64,000 bases of DNA from Prochlorococcus sp. AG-402-L09 (GCA_003216715.1 QCIK01000002.1:1-64000), one strand, 5' to 3'. Shown: positions 24,301 through 31,907, counted from the first letter of the stretch. Notes: generated by a model from the sequence alone, not told the origin. A program made the numbers and translations.

Positions 24301-24357
24301 CTGATGTTCAAATGATTTTTCTCAAATCATTTCTTTGTATCTAAATCTATGAAAGTG

Positions 24358-24492
24358 TTAATTGTCTAGATTCTCTTTTTGACTTTCTTCAAGTGCCTTA
24401 TTACCTTCTTTGAGTGTTGTCCTGACCCACCAAACTGAAATTCCTGCAATAGCGATGCCTAATGTCATTATTGAAATTATTGTTGAATTCAC
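24358..24492 (-). CDS. Small membrane protein (44 aa, GTG start)
   Basis: A GTG at 24492 opens NSTIISIMTLGIAIAGISV, a membrane helix, followed by a basic and acidic tail (WWVRTTLKEGNKALEES). An internal ATG nine codons in is an alternative. The arrangement helix, Trp-Trp, charged helix resembles the gene at 14277-14468. Confidence 0.5.
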   Translation of the reverse strand: MNSTIISIMTLGIAIAGISVWWVRTTLKEGNKALEESQKENLDN

Positions 24493-24686
24493 TTGTTATA
24501 ACCCTTAGTTACTTGAGTTGATTTTGCTTTTTTTAAGCAGCTCATCAGATGTCAGGAATTGGTTTTCCCAGATTAAAAATATTTTAAATGATGACTCTAA
24601 AATAATTTAAGAGAAAGATGAGGATAAATTCACTTGCCATAGGCCTTCTTGATGGTTTATACCGAGATTAATTGAAGAGGAAAACC

Positions 24687-24848
24687 ATGAAACTTCAAAC
24701 TTCATTTAGTGTCCCCAAAGAAAATATGGGTGACATAGGTAGAAAGCACGAGATAGTTAAAAGAGGAATGACAGCGATAGCTTCATACTGGGAGAGAGAG
24801 TGTGCTTTAAATCCTTCCTCACCTGCATGTCTTATTTTTGAGGACTAG
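24687..24848 (+). CDS. CP12-like mini-protein, second copy (53 aa)
   Basis: The last 20 residues contain YWERECALNPSSPACLIFE. This is the same pattern as the protein at 6252-6350 and has the CP12 C-terminal spacing Cys-x-x-Asn-Pro-x4-Cys followed by an aromatic and an acidic end. The N-terminal 30 residues (KENMGDIGRKHEIVKRGMT) are helical and lack the N-terminal Cys pair of true CP12. Binding to GAPDH is inference from the motif. Confidence 0.6.
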   Translation: MKLQTSFSVPKENMGDIGRKHEIVKRGMTAIASYWERECALNPSSPACLIFED

Positions 24849-24910
24849 TAGTTGATAGGAGATAAGGAAATATACTTTCCTTGAGCAAATAGTTAATTTT
24901 TTACTTCTCA

Positions 24911-25171
24911 ATGAAAAGTGTTATAAAAACTTGGTTTGGATTATTACTTTCCCTATTTTTAGTAATTAGTGTTAGCTTCCAGTCAGTTGAAGCCGAGCCG
25001 GTGTTAATGACATCGGATGTTGATATTGAAAATGATCAAGGCTCAATGGATTCAAAAAGTATTGATGATCTTTTAGGCCCAGATACAAATTTTCCCTTTG
25101 ATCCAGCAGATCATAGAGATGGGTCTAATCCGATTAAAAGAATTGGCAAAATAAGCGATGATAATTTGTAA
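24911..25171 (+). CDS. Secreted acidic small protein, FPF-motif family (86 aa)
   Basis: A signal peptide covers residues 1-28 (basic start, hydrophobic core, VEA before the cut). The mature part is acidic and contains DDLLGPDTNFPFDPAD. Proteins at 28296-28541 and 36823-37083 share this plan: signal peptide, acidic middle, then an acidic-Gly segment and FPF-x-P near the end. The place of action would be periplasm or thylakoid lumen. Function unknown. Confidence 0.65.
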   Translation: MKSVIKTWFGLLLSLFLVISVSFQSVEAEPVLMTSDVDIENDQGSMDSKSIDDLLGPDTNFPFDPADHRDGSNPIKRIGKISDDNL

Positions 25172-25183
25172 GTAAGTATCTTT

Positions 25184-25390
25184 TTATTTTCTAAGCAAAA
25201 GTTCTAAACGTTTTTTTTGTTCTTCAAGAGATTCGGTCTTTTGATTTCTTTTTGCCTCCATTCTATTTTTTATAGACTCATCAGCTTGTCTTGCGATACT
25301 TGCTTTCCTAAGGAAAACAAGGATTGAAATCACAGCAAATATAAGTGCAAGTGAACCCAATGGAACTATTGTTGCGCTCATTTCTTCCAT
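25184..25390 (-). CDS. Small membrane protein with coiled coil (68 aa)
   Basis: A helix at about residues 8-28 (PLGSLALIFAVISILVFLR) anchors a charged coiled coil (KNRMEAKRNQKTESLEEQK and on). Its ATG overlaps the stop of the upstream gene at 25390-25554 (TAATGG), so translation is probably coupled. Confidence 0.65.
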   Translation of the reverse strand: MEEMSATIVPLGSLALIFAVISILVFLRKASIARQADESIKNRMEAKRNQKTESLEEQKKRLELLLRK

Positions 25391-25554
25391 TAGTAATTAC
25401 AGGCGTTATATAAACGATTCGCTTTCTGTTGATCCTCACATTTTTTTAGTTTCGTTTCTAACTCTTCCATCTCCTTTTGAGCCTGATTGATTAATTCCAA
25501 TGACCATTGCCAGTTTCGCTCGTTGCAATGTTGTTTTGCAGAATCCCAGTCCAT
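25390..25554 (-). CDS. Small coiled-coil protein (54 aa)
   Basis: It starts MDWDSAKQHCNERNWQWSL and continues as a helix (KEMEELETKLKKCEDQQ) with three Cys in all. The stop overlaps the start of the next gene by one base, indicating a two-gene operon. No family recognised. Confidence 0.6.
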   Translation of the reverse strand: MDWDSAKQHCNERNWQWSLELINQAQKEMEELETKLKKCEDQQKANRLYNACNY

Positions 25555-25760
25555 GGTTGGATTGCTTTAATAATGGGTGATTTGGTCGAGCAGAACTCTT
25601 TTTCTCTCAGAGGATAACAAGTTTATGAACTAAATATTGTGTTTTTATCTTCTCTTTGAAAACTTTATTTGTATTAACTTTAGGCAGATCAATTTAAACC
25701 CAACCTTGATCCTCATTTTTACTCTGCCTCACTTAAGCTCGAAATATCATTTTTTATTCT

Positions 25761-26171
25761 ATGGAAACAGCTTTTGCTTGGAGCCTTTGTCTGTCTGCCG
25801 TTGTTGTTTTGCTTTCAATTGGGCCACTAACTTATGGCCGAGTCAAAGCTGGATATTCGGCCGAGAATATGAGTGCTCCAAGAGCTTTATTTGATGAGCT
25901 CCCCGATTTTGGCAAAAGAGCTGTTTGGTGTCATCAAAATTGCTGGGAGAGCATAACTCTTCACGCTCCTGCATGTTTGCTATGTCTGATTGCCGGTGTT
26001 GTCTCTCCTGTGGCCGTAATAGCTGCGTGGGTTCACCCAATTTTGAGGTTTATTTATATTGGTGCTTATGTTGGCGATATCCCTCCTGCTAGAGGACTTT
26101 GTTGGGCTTCGGGTCTTTTATGTTCAATTCTTTTGTATAAAGAGGGCTTAACTGCTTTGCTTTCTTCTTAG
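25761..26171 (+). CDS. MAPEG family membrane protein
   Basis: 136 residues with four predicted membrane helices. GYSAENMSAPRALFDELP and WCHQNCWESITLHAPACLL fit the loop and second-helix region of cyanobacterial MAPEG members (membrane-associated proteins in eicosanoid and glutathione metabolism), with the conserved Glu and Asn region. The substrate in cyanobacteria is unknown. Its 3' end overlaps the end of the converging gene at 26148-26429 by 24 bp. Confidence 0.75.
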   Translation: METAFAWSLCLSAVVVLLSIGPLTYGRVKAGYSAENMSAPRALFDELPDFGKRAVWCHQNCWESITLHAPACLLCLIAGVVSPVAVIAAWVHPILRFIYIGAYVGDIPPARGLCWASGLLCSILLYKEGLTALLSS

Positions 26172-26429
26172 TTGATCGACTAATAAACTTCTTGGTTTAC
26201 CAGTTTTTACTGGATTTAATCGATCAAGTATTACCGCAACTGCAGTGATCCAAGAACTTCCCTCTGGAATCTTTGTTTGGTTACAAATATGTTTTGGAGC
26301 TATTTCTGGGGAGAGATTCGAATCGATGTCATTGATTACCTGTTGATAATGTTTTTCTAAAAGGTCAATATCTTCTTTTTCAAGAATGTTGCCTGAACAA
26401 TACCAATCTAGTGATGTTTTCCAATCCAT
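26148..26429 (-). CDS. KHIC-motif small protein, paralog 3 (93 aa)
   Basis: Contains APKHICNQTKIPEGSSWIT followed by AVAVILDRLNP, the clearest match to the protein at 13945-14247. It lies 15 bp downstream of the LOG-family gene on the same strand, so both may be co-transcribed. Its end overlaps the MAPEG gene on the other strand. Confidence 0.7.
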   Translation of the reverse strand: MDWKTSLDWYCSGNILEKEDIDLLEKHYQQVINDIDSNLSPEIAPKHICNQTKIPEGSSWITAVAVILDRLNPVKTGKPRSLLVDQLRRKQSS

Positions 26430-26444
26430 TATCGGATGATACGT

Positions 26445-27296
26445 CTATTGTTTGATAATGTCCCATGCTTCTGAAGCACTATCGGCGTATTGAAAGAGAT
26501 TCATGTGATCATCTGAGATTAGTCCGTAGTCTGAAAGGAATTGAAAGTTGATAACTTTCGACCAATAATCTCGACCAAATAGGATAATTGGAATTTGTGT
26601 TTTCATTCCTGTTTGACGAAGAGTGAGTAATTCAAATAGTTCATCAAATGTTCCAAATCCTCCTGGGAAAAACACTGCTGCAACTGATCTCATTACAAAA
26701 TGAAATTTTCGTAAGGCGAAATAATTAAATTTAAAGCAAAGCCCAGGCGTGATATATGAATTGGGATGTTGTTCGTTTGGGAGACTTATATTTAATCCTA
26801 TGGATTTACAGTCGGCGTCAAAAGCACCTCGATTCGCAGCCTCCATGATCCCAGGACCGCCACCAGTGACAATTACATGTGAATTGCAGTGTTCTTTTTG
26901 GTTTTGTCTGGAGACAATCTTTGCGAATTCTCTGGCTGAATCGTAGTAATGAGATATCGATTGTAAATTCTTTAGACGTGTTACTTCTCTCTGTAAATTA
27001 GATGAGCTCGGATCTTTGGTGAGAGAGTTCTTCGCTAGTGCAAGTCTGTGATCTATAGAGCTTTTATCGGTAAGGCTCGCTCCTCCAAAGACGATGATTG
27101 TTGATAAAATATTTTGTTCTTCTAGGATTTTTTCTGGTTTATTAATTTCTAGAAGCATTCGCACTCCTCTCATTTCATCACTATTGAGTAACTCTCTATC
27201 TTCATGGGCTAATTGGTAATTGTTCGAACTAATAATTAATTCAAGGTTTTTCCTGACTAGTTCTTGATCGTCACTTCTATTTTGAGTACTCATCAA
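26445..27296 (-). CDS. LOG family protein (TIGR00730-like)
   Basis: The 283-residue protein has the two LOG motifs: GGGPGIMEAANRGAF at about 144-158 and PGGFGTFDELFELLT at about 213-227, that is, PGGxGTxxE. Family members are cytokinin riboside monophosphate phosphoribohydrolases or nucleotide 5'-monophosphate hydrolases, formerly called lysine decarboxylases. The N-terminal 90 residues are an extra helical extension typical of the longer class. Confidence 0.8.
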   Translation of the reverse strand: MMSTQNRSDDQELVRKNLELIISSNNYQLAHEDRELLNSDEMRGVRMLLEINKPEKILEEQNILSTIIVFGGASLTDKSSIDHRLALAKNSLTKDPSSSNLQREVTRLKNLQSISHYYDSAREFAKIVSRQNQKEHCNSHVIVTGGGPGIMEAANRGAFDADCKSIGLNISLPNEQHPNSYITPGLCFKFNYFALRKFHFVMRSVAAVFFPGGFGTFDELFELLTLRQTGMKTQIPIILFGRDYWSKVINFQFLSDYGLISDDHMNLFQYADSASEAWDIIKQ

Positions 27297-27386
27297 AATA
27301 TGCCTCCTTGAGTTTTAATGCGGTAAGGAATTAGATTAATTAATCCAACCATGTGAAATGAATAGTGAAGTAGCTGATGCCATTAT

Positions 27387-27728
27387 CTACATTCCCATTG
27401 CTCTTCTAAGTTTTGTCGCCTCGTCCATTCCCTCCATGATTGTGAAAGTAGAATTAACAGTCGCGGCTGTACGTAGCTTTGATAGCTCTTGATATTCACT
27501 GGATTCATAAGCTTCTACTGCTATTCGCATTGATGGGAATTCACAAATGACGGCTAGGTTTGAATCTTCAGTTTTTTCTTTTCCTATTGGGTCTGTATCT
27601 TTCGCAAATACCTCCCCACCATTTTCTTTGAGCCATGGGCCAACTTTTTCGACATATTCATCAAATAATTCTTGATTAATAACCTTTGCAGTTGAGATCC
27701 AGTACCCTTTGGCTCCTTTCTTATCCAT
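27387..27728 (-). CDS. DUF1330 family protein (113 aa)
   Basis: It starts MDKKGAKGYWISTAKVINQ and follows the DUF1330 dimeric alpha/beta-barrel pattern with YVEKVGPWLKENGGEVFAK, ICEFPSMRIAVEAYESSEY and a C-terminal strand (STFTIMEGM). Function unknown; related folds include small monooxygenases. Confidence 0.75.
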   Translation of the reverse strand: MDKKGAKGYWISTAKVINQELFDEYVEKVGPWLKENGGEVFAKDTDPIGKEKTEDSNLAVICEFPSMRIAVEAYESSEYQELSKLRTAATVNSTFTIMEGMDEATKLRRAMGM

Positions 27729-27815
27729 TAACTTTTAATCAATTATGAATTTAGGATAGATCAGACATACCTCAAAAAATAATTTTCAAATCAATGGCCT
27801 ATAAGTCTCAATAAT

Positions 27816-28226
27816 TTATTTCCATAGACTTCTTTTTTTTAAAAGATCTTCGATATTTGGCCATGCTGCAATTAATTCCTTTAGGGCTTGTCTATTTGGA
27901 GTGTATAAAACACATGAGAAGGCACTGATGACATAAAAGACAAACCACAATTTGTTGATTGAGTAAACAGAGACAAAGGAGAATATAAAACTACCAATGA
28001 ATACAAAAAAGAGTGATCGATTTATCACTTCAAGTGGAGATCTTCTTAATCGTCTAAGCAATCTTTTTGTAGATTTTGTCTTTGAGAATCTTTGTGCCTC
28101 TATTTCTTCTTCTTTGATTAGTCTTTCATTTTCTTGATCCAAGATTTCGTTTGATCTGACAATATCCTCTATCTCTTGACTGGATAAGTTATCTAGAGGC
28201 TCTGTGTCTTTTTTTATTGCTGCCAT
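27816..28226 (-). CDS. Membrane protein with acidic N-terminus (136 aa)
   Basis: Residues 1-65 are charged and helical (IVRSNEILDQENERLIKEE). Two membrane helices follow (about 72-88 and 93-110), the second with a Cys, then a short cytoplasmic tail. Not recognised. Confidence 0.6.
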   Translation of the reverse strand: MAAIKKDTEPLDNLSSQEIEDIVRSNEILDQENERLIKEEEIEAQRFSKTKSTKRLLRRLRRSPLEVINRSLFFVFIGSFIFSFVSVYSINKLWFVFYVISAFSCVLYTPNRQALKELIAAWPNIEDLLKKRSLWK

Positions 28227-28295
28227 AGTTCAACAAACTTAAAAGTTAGATAGTTATCTGTATCTACCTTACTAAAGCGAATGTTTGCCTTTTGA

Positions 28296-28541
28296 TTAAT
28301 TGCCTAGACCAGGTGGAAAAGGAAAAACTTGTTCATCCCCAAAAATATCCTCCATACTCAACTCTTCACTTTGTGATTCAATTTCTACAGCTTCTTCTTC
28401 GGATTCCATTCCCATTTCATATGAGTCACCTTCTCCATAATCCTCTGGTGGAACCCAGCCTTGTATTACAGCCTCAGCACTATTCAATCCAGAGAAAACA
28501 ATGAATACGAATAAAACTAATTTGATTAGAAAATTTTTCAT
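28296..28541 (-). CDS. Secreted acidic small protein, FPF-motif family (81 aa)
   Basis: A signal peptide (MKNFLIKLVLFVFIVFSGL, AEA cut site) is followed by a very acidic region with EEEAVEIESQSEELSMEDI and the end FGDEQVFPFPPGLGN. It is the second of three proteins sharing the G-D-x-x-FPF-x-P end (24911, 36823). Confidence 0.65.
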   Translation of the reverse strand: MKNFLIKLVLFVFIVFSGLNSAEAVIQGWVPPEDYGEGDSYEMGMESEEEAVEIESQSEELSMEDIFGDEQVFPFPPGLGN

Positions 28542-28670
28542 ATACCCATGCTCTCATTACTTAGGCTAATGCTTGATCAGAAGGTTGATTAGCTTTAGGA
28601 CTTGTAAAAATACCTTTAGGATTGTCTTCTATAAGTCGAGGCTTTTCTTTTTCTAATTAGCAACTGATAT

Positions 28671-28805
28671 TTAATCGGCATTTTGTCTGACAGGTCTCAT
28701 CATCCCGCCTCCATCATCATCATCATCCCCAAAACCAAAAAATAGCCAGGTAATAGCAAATACAGCTAATGCTCCTGATAGCGTCAATGCTTGTAACTCG
28801 TTCAA
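28671..28805 (-). CDS. Small membrane protein with Asp/Gly stretch (44 aa, TTG start)
   Basis: From a TTG at 28805 the frame reads NELQALTLSGALAVFAITW, a membrane helix, then GDDDDDGGGMMRPVRQNAD. The DDDD-GGG-M-x-P pattern recurs in genes at 35495-35671 and 38103-38279, which supports this short frame as real. Location is probably the thylakoid or cytoplasmic membrane. Confidence 0.55.
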   Translation of the reverse strand: MNELQALTLSGALAVFAITWLFFGFGDDDDDGGGMMRPVRQNAD

Positions 28806-28909
28806 AGCTTTTCGGCTAATTTTTCACGACCTTAGCCCTTATTTCGTTTTTTTGTTGATGAGGAGAGCTTTCTTTCTGGTTATATTGTCGAAACTTAATT
28901 TGATTACTA

Positions 28910-29002
28910 ATGGAAGAATTAGCCAAAAGAGTGGAAGAACTTGAGCGTCGAGTCCAGCATTTAGAAGCAGTGCTGCAATACCAAGCAAGAAAAAACAAAT
29001 AA
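28910..29002 (+). CDS. Mini coiled-coil protein (30 aa)
   Basis: MEELAKRVEELERRVQHLE is a clean heptad pattern, ending QARKNK. It may form a homodimeric coiled coil. The length makes it uncertain, but the heptads are unlikely by chance. Confidence 0.45.
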   Translation: MEELAKRVEELERRVQHLEAVLQYQARKNK

Positions 29003-29015
29003 TCTCTGTTGCCAT

Positions 29016-29210
29016 CTAACCAATACCTGGAATATCAAAAGGGAGTTTGTCTTCAAGTACTACTAAGTATTTTTGGACTGCAGGAATACGAAGAAGAGCT
29101 AATGGAACAACAATATTCAGAACAATCCATGCTCCTCCAACTAATGGAGCCCATTTACCAGCTTTTTTGATAAAGCTCATTCCCTTCTCTTTCTCTGGAG
29201 TCTGATTCAT
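29016..29210 (-). CDS. Small membrane protein (64 aa)
   Basis: A basic start (MNQTPEKEKGMSFIKKAGK) precedes a membrane helix (PLVGGAWIVLNIVVPLALL), and the end is KLPFDIPGIG. Its ATG lies 33 bp from the left end of the 654-bp repeat, so its promoter may be inside the repeat. The gene at 39760 stands in the same position relative to the second repeat. Confidence 0.6.
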   Translation of the reverse strand: MNQTPEKEKGMSFIKKAGKWAPLVGGAWIVLNIVVPLALLRIPAVQKYLVVLEDKLPFDIPGIG

Positions 29211-29243
29211 GTTTTTGATTTATTGATTAGATCTTAGCTAGAC

Positions 29244-29897
29244 CCCAAACTTACTATTTTTGATCAGGTTAAGTGGAAATGCAATGGGCATTAAGGCTGA
29301 TTGCGTTGAGGTGCGAATAGAGCAAAGATACGTTTGTTGAGTTAAGAGGCACCATTGATGGTCGACACTCCACCTGAGTATTTAAGAGAAGCGAACTGAA
29401 TTCTGGTTCCTGCTCCAACATTCTCAATGAATAAGTGGGCTATTCGTCTGATGCGACAAGGATCAATGATTTAGGTGCGTCAATTCAGTCGAAACTCCTC
29501 TGCATCGTTTAGGTGCCCTAACGGAGTAAAAAAGCCTTTCTACTAGACACTTGGCCCCAGGCCACCAATATCCAGAAGCTTCCAAAGAATCGGTAAAGAA
29601 AAAGGGCCCCCTAGGGCCCTTTTTAAATGTCTAATTAAAAGAGGTTTATTTTTTCTACGGTTTCCCTACCTAAGACGTACGGTCCTACAGAACTATTGAA
29701 GAAAAGGAAATTTTAGGATAGATGTACGTCAGGCAATTAATTGAATTGGTCATCAATTAATTGGCTTCTGGGGGGGAGCACTGACGTTTTTTATTCAAAG
29801 GAACAACCTTCTAAAGCTCAGTATAAAAAGAAGGTTGTCCTGAGAAGTTCAAAAAATATAAGAACAAACCACTGTCAGCCGTGTAGGAATAATTACT
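29244..29897. repeat. 654-bp perfect direct repeat, copy 1
   Basis: Identical over its whole length to 40133-40786, in the same orientation and offset by 10,889 bp; line-by-line comparison shows no difference. It has no convincing reading frame. A 42-codon minus-strand opening (29470-29342) lacks a start codon. It contains hairpins (TGGCC-cca-GGCCA at 29552-29564, a strong terminator at 29599-29625, and a long stem around 29799-29840), so it probably encodes one or more non-coding RNAs. Confidence 0.95.
29599..29625. terminator. Bidirectional terminator inside repeat copy 1
   Basis: AAAAAGGGCCC-ccta-GGGCCCTTTTT is nearly symmetric and should work in both directions. The same sequence is at 40488-40514 in copy 2. 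It would end a plus-strand RNA that starts earlier in the repeat. Confidence 0.85.
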
Positions 29898-29928
29898 CAA
29901 AATACCGGTTTTTTATTTTCTCTAAAGA

Positions 29929-30159
29929 TTAGTTGCCATCGCAGTCTTCATCTTTTGGCAACTGAAGCCATCCACTCGTCCACTTTGAATATGTTTTTAA
30001 TTCCGACCATGGAACTCTTATAAGAATTTCGGTGTTGTTGACTGGAAATAGTTCTACCCACCGTTCATCTTTTTTGCCTCCATAGCTTTTAACTTCAAAA
30101 TGTCGATAACCTTCTCTTTTTACGGCTGAGGTCCAAGCTGCATTCGGTGGCCATCTCAT
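29929..30159 (-). CDS. TIGR02450-type Trp-rich small protein (76 aa)
   Basis: The frame contains MRWPPNAAWTSAVKREGYR, then HFEVKSYGGKKDERWVELF and YSKWTSGWLQLP. The pattern W-T-S, G-x-R-H-F-x-V and W-V-E-L fits the small Trp-rich family TIGR02450/DUF2389 of cyanobacteria and proteobacteria. Function unknown. It ends 32 bp to the right of repeat copy 1. Confidence 0.7.
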   Translation of the reverse strand: MRWPPNAAWTSAVKREGYRHFEVKSYGGKKDERWVELFPVNNTEILIRVPWSELKTYSKWTSGWLQLPKDEDCDGN

Positions 30160-30262
30160 TTAGTTTCCTCTTTTCTTCAAGCCTTCACTCTTTATTTATT
30201 TTAGTCTAAATTTATACACTTAAAGCTTATTTATGTTTTATATTTTTGTAAACATAACATTT

Positions 30263-30403
30263 TTAATCTAGAAAGATTCCTTTAACAGATAAATCTTTTC
30301 TCTCACTAGGATCTGGATATGTGTTTTTGTATTGGCTAATAGATATAGATGTGCCGATCATTAAGACTAGAATTATTAGAAGATATTTTACTTTGTTTTT
30401 CAA
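30263..30403 (-). CDS. Small membrane or secreted protein (46 aa, TTG start)
   Basis: From a TTG the frame reads KNKVKYLLIILVLMIGTSI, then QYKNTYPDPSERKDLSVKG and FLD. One N-terminal helix that could be an anchor or uncleaved signal. An internal ATG exists. Low certainty. Confidence 0.45.
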   Translation of the reverse strand: MKNKVKYLLIILVLMIGTSISISQYKNTYPDPSERKDLSVKGIFLD

Positions 30404-30560
30404 CTTCTTATTAAATGCTTGATTGATCTAATGATTGGTTTTCATCCAAGCATCAGCCTTAATATTGCTCATAAATATACCGCTTCGCTCCATCAAACAG
30501 ATATGTTTATTTTGAATTAGTTTTTTTGCCGTAAGCCCTGCATCAAGCTATATTGATTAT

Positions 30561-30576
30561 ATCAATAAATATTGAT
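30561..30576. promoter_or_regulatory. Predicted ArsR operator at the pstS promoter
   Basis: ATCAATAAATATTGAT has perfect 6-bp arms (ATCAAT-N4-ATTGAT) and fits the ArsR-family pattern ATCAA-N6-TTGAT. The site between gap and arsR at 34298-34313 is the same except for two central bases, and the identity extends two bases to the left (ATAT...). It ends 2 bp before the first possible start codon at 30579. Confidence 0.65.
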
Positions 30577-30632
30577 CAATGTCAGTGCCTTCACGTCCTA
30601 TGCTTTCATTGCTTTTAAGTCGCAGACCTTTG

Positions 30633-31604
30633 ATGAGCTTTGCTAAGAAGAGTCTTGTCCTCTCCTCTTTAATTATTCTTGGCTCAGGTGGAAGTGCCTT
30701 TGCGGGTGCTCGACTCAGCGGAGCTGGAGCCTCTTTTCCCGCTAAAATCTACACTCGATGGTTCTCTGACTTAGCTAAAGAGCGTGGACCTCGTGTTAAC
30801 TATCAAGCTGTTGGTTCAGGTTCTGGCCGTAAAGCTTTCATTGATGAAACCGTTAATTTCGGTGCGTCTGATGATCCGATGAAAGCAACCGATATTGCAA
30901 AAGTTACGCGGGGATTAGTTCAAATCCCAATGGTTGGTGGCACTATTGCTTTTGGTTATAACTACGATTGCGATCTTAAACTTACTCAAGAGCAAGCTGT
31001 TCGTGTTGCTATGGGTAAAATTACAAACTGGAAAGAGGTTGGTTGCCCTGAAGGAAAGCTAACTTGGGCGCATCGTTCTGATGGTTCAGGTACTACGAAG
31101 GCTTTTACAAATTCCATGCAGGCTTTCTCTAAGACATGGACTCTAGGAACAGGTAAATCTGTCGCCTGGCCTGCTGGTGTTGGTGGTAAAGGTAATGCTG
31201 GTGTTGCTGGCGTTATTCGTAACACTCCTGGTGCAATTGGTTATGTAAACCAGTCATATATTAGAGGTGAAATCAAAGCAGCCGCTCTCCAAAATTTATC
31301 AGGAGAGTTTTTACAGCCAACTACTGAGGCTGGTGCTATTGCTCTTAATGGAATACAACTAGATAAAAATCTAGCCGGTAATAACCCTAACCCTAAGGCC
31401 AAGGGTGCATACCCAATCGCAACCCTTACATGGATTCTTGCTTACGAAACTGGTAATGGTAGAAACACTGATGCCATTAGAGATTCACTTAACTACCTAC
31501 TAAGTGATAAAGCCCAGGCTAAGGCTCCTTCTCTTGGCTTTGTTCCTCTAAAAGGTGATATTCTTTCCAAGTCTCGCGCTGCTGTAAAGCGTATTGCTAA
31601 GTGA
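30633..31604 (+). CDS. pstS: Phosphate ABC transporter substrate-binding protein PstS
   Basis: The mature protein has the PstS landmarks: LSGAGASFPAKIYTRWF, YQAVGSGSGRKAF, NFGASDDPM and AHRSDGSGTTKAF, which line the phosphate site. I choose the ATG at 30633 because it gives a standard signal peptide (MSFAKKSLVLSSLIILGSG, cut after AFA). The frame extends to 30579, but that ATG lies against the operator with no room for a ribosome site. PstS binds phosphate in the periplasm for PstCAB, whose genes are not in this window. A terminator follows. The operator suggests control by ArsR, and PhoB control is also expected in general. Confidence 0.95.
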   Translation: MSFAKKSLVLSSLIILGSGGSAFAGARLSGAGASFPAKIYTRWFSDLAKERGPRVNYQAVGSGSGRKAFIDETVNFGASDDPMKATDIAKVTRGLVQIPMVGGTIAFGYNYDCDLKLTQEQAVRVAMGKITNWKEVGCPEGKLTWAHRSDGSGTTKAFTNSMQAFSKTWTLGTGKSVAWPAGVGGKGNAGVAGVIRNTPGAIGYVNQSYIRGEIKAAALQNLSGEFLQPTTEAGAIALNGIQLDKNLAGNNPNPKAKGAYPIATLTWILAYETGNGRNTDAIRDSLNYLLSDKAQAKAPSLGFVPLKGDILSKSRAAVKRIAK

Positions 31605-31624
31605 ATTTATTCCTTATAAATTAA

Positions 31625-31650
31625 CAAGGAGGCAATAGCCTCCTTTTTTT
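31625..31650 (+). terminator. Terminator of pstS
   Basis: AAGGAGGC-aata-GCCTCCTT followed by a T-run, about 20 bp after the pstS stop codon. Confidence 0.9.
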
Positions 31651-31709
31651 ATTGTCTTTTTTTGCTTGCTAGTAACTTCTTAACTTAAGCTTAAAAAAAG
31701 CTCTTTAAT

Positions 31710-31907
31710 ATGAAAAAAAAAGAATCAATGAATAATTGGAAGGAAATAGTTGGATCACCCATCTGGTGGATTCCAGTTTCACTACTAGTTTTATTTATTT
31801 CGATTGAGGGATTACATCTTGCCGAGCATGGTAAAAACTGTAAAACGAAATCAGCTTGGATGAATGAAGTTGGACTTGAATATGACAGAGAATCAGAGGT
31901 TCAGTAG
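31710..31907 (+). CDS. Small membrane protein (65 aa)
   Basis: The start MKKKESMNNWKEIVGSPIW offers a second Met six residues in. One membrane helix at about 19-35 is followed by LHLAEHGKNCKTKSAWMNE and an acidic end. It lies between pstS and arsJ but on the opposite strand to arsJ. No known family. Confidence 0.55.
   Translation: MKKKESMNNWKEIVGSPIWWIPVSLLVLFISIEGLHLAEHGKNCKTKSAWMNEVGLEYDRESEVQ

Noticed and set aside
28564-28660. Minus-strand frame ending FTSPKANQPSDQALA
   Set aside because: About 30 codons with an upstream stop and no start codon. Possibly a remnant, but not supported.
29342-29470. 42-codon minus-strand opening inside the 654-bp repeat
   Set aside because: It has no usable start codon near its beginning. 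Its preservation can be explained by the identity of the repeat.
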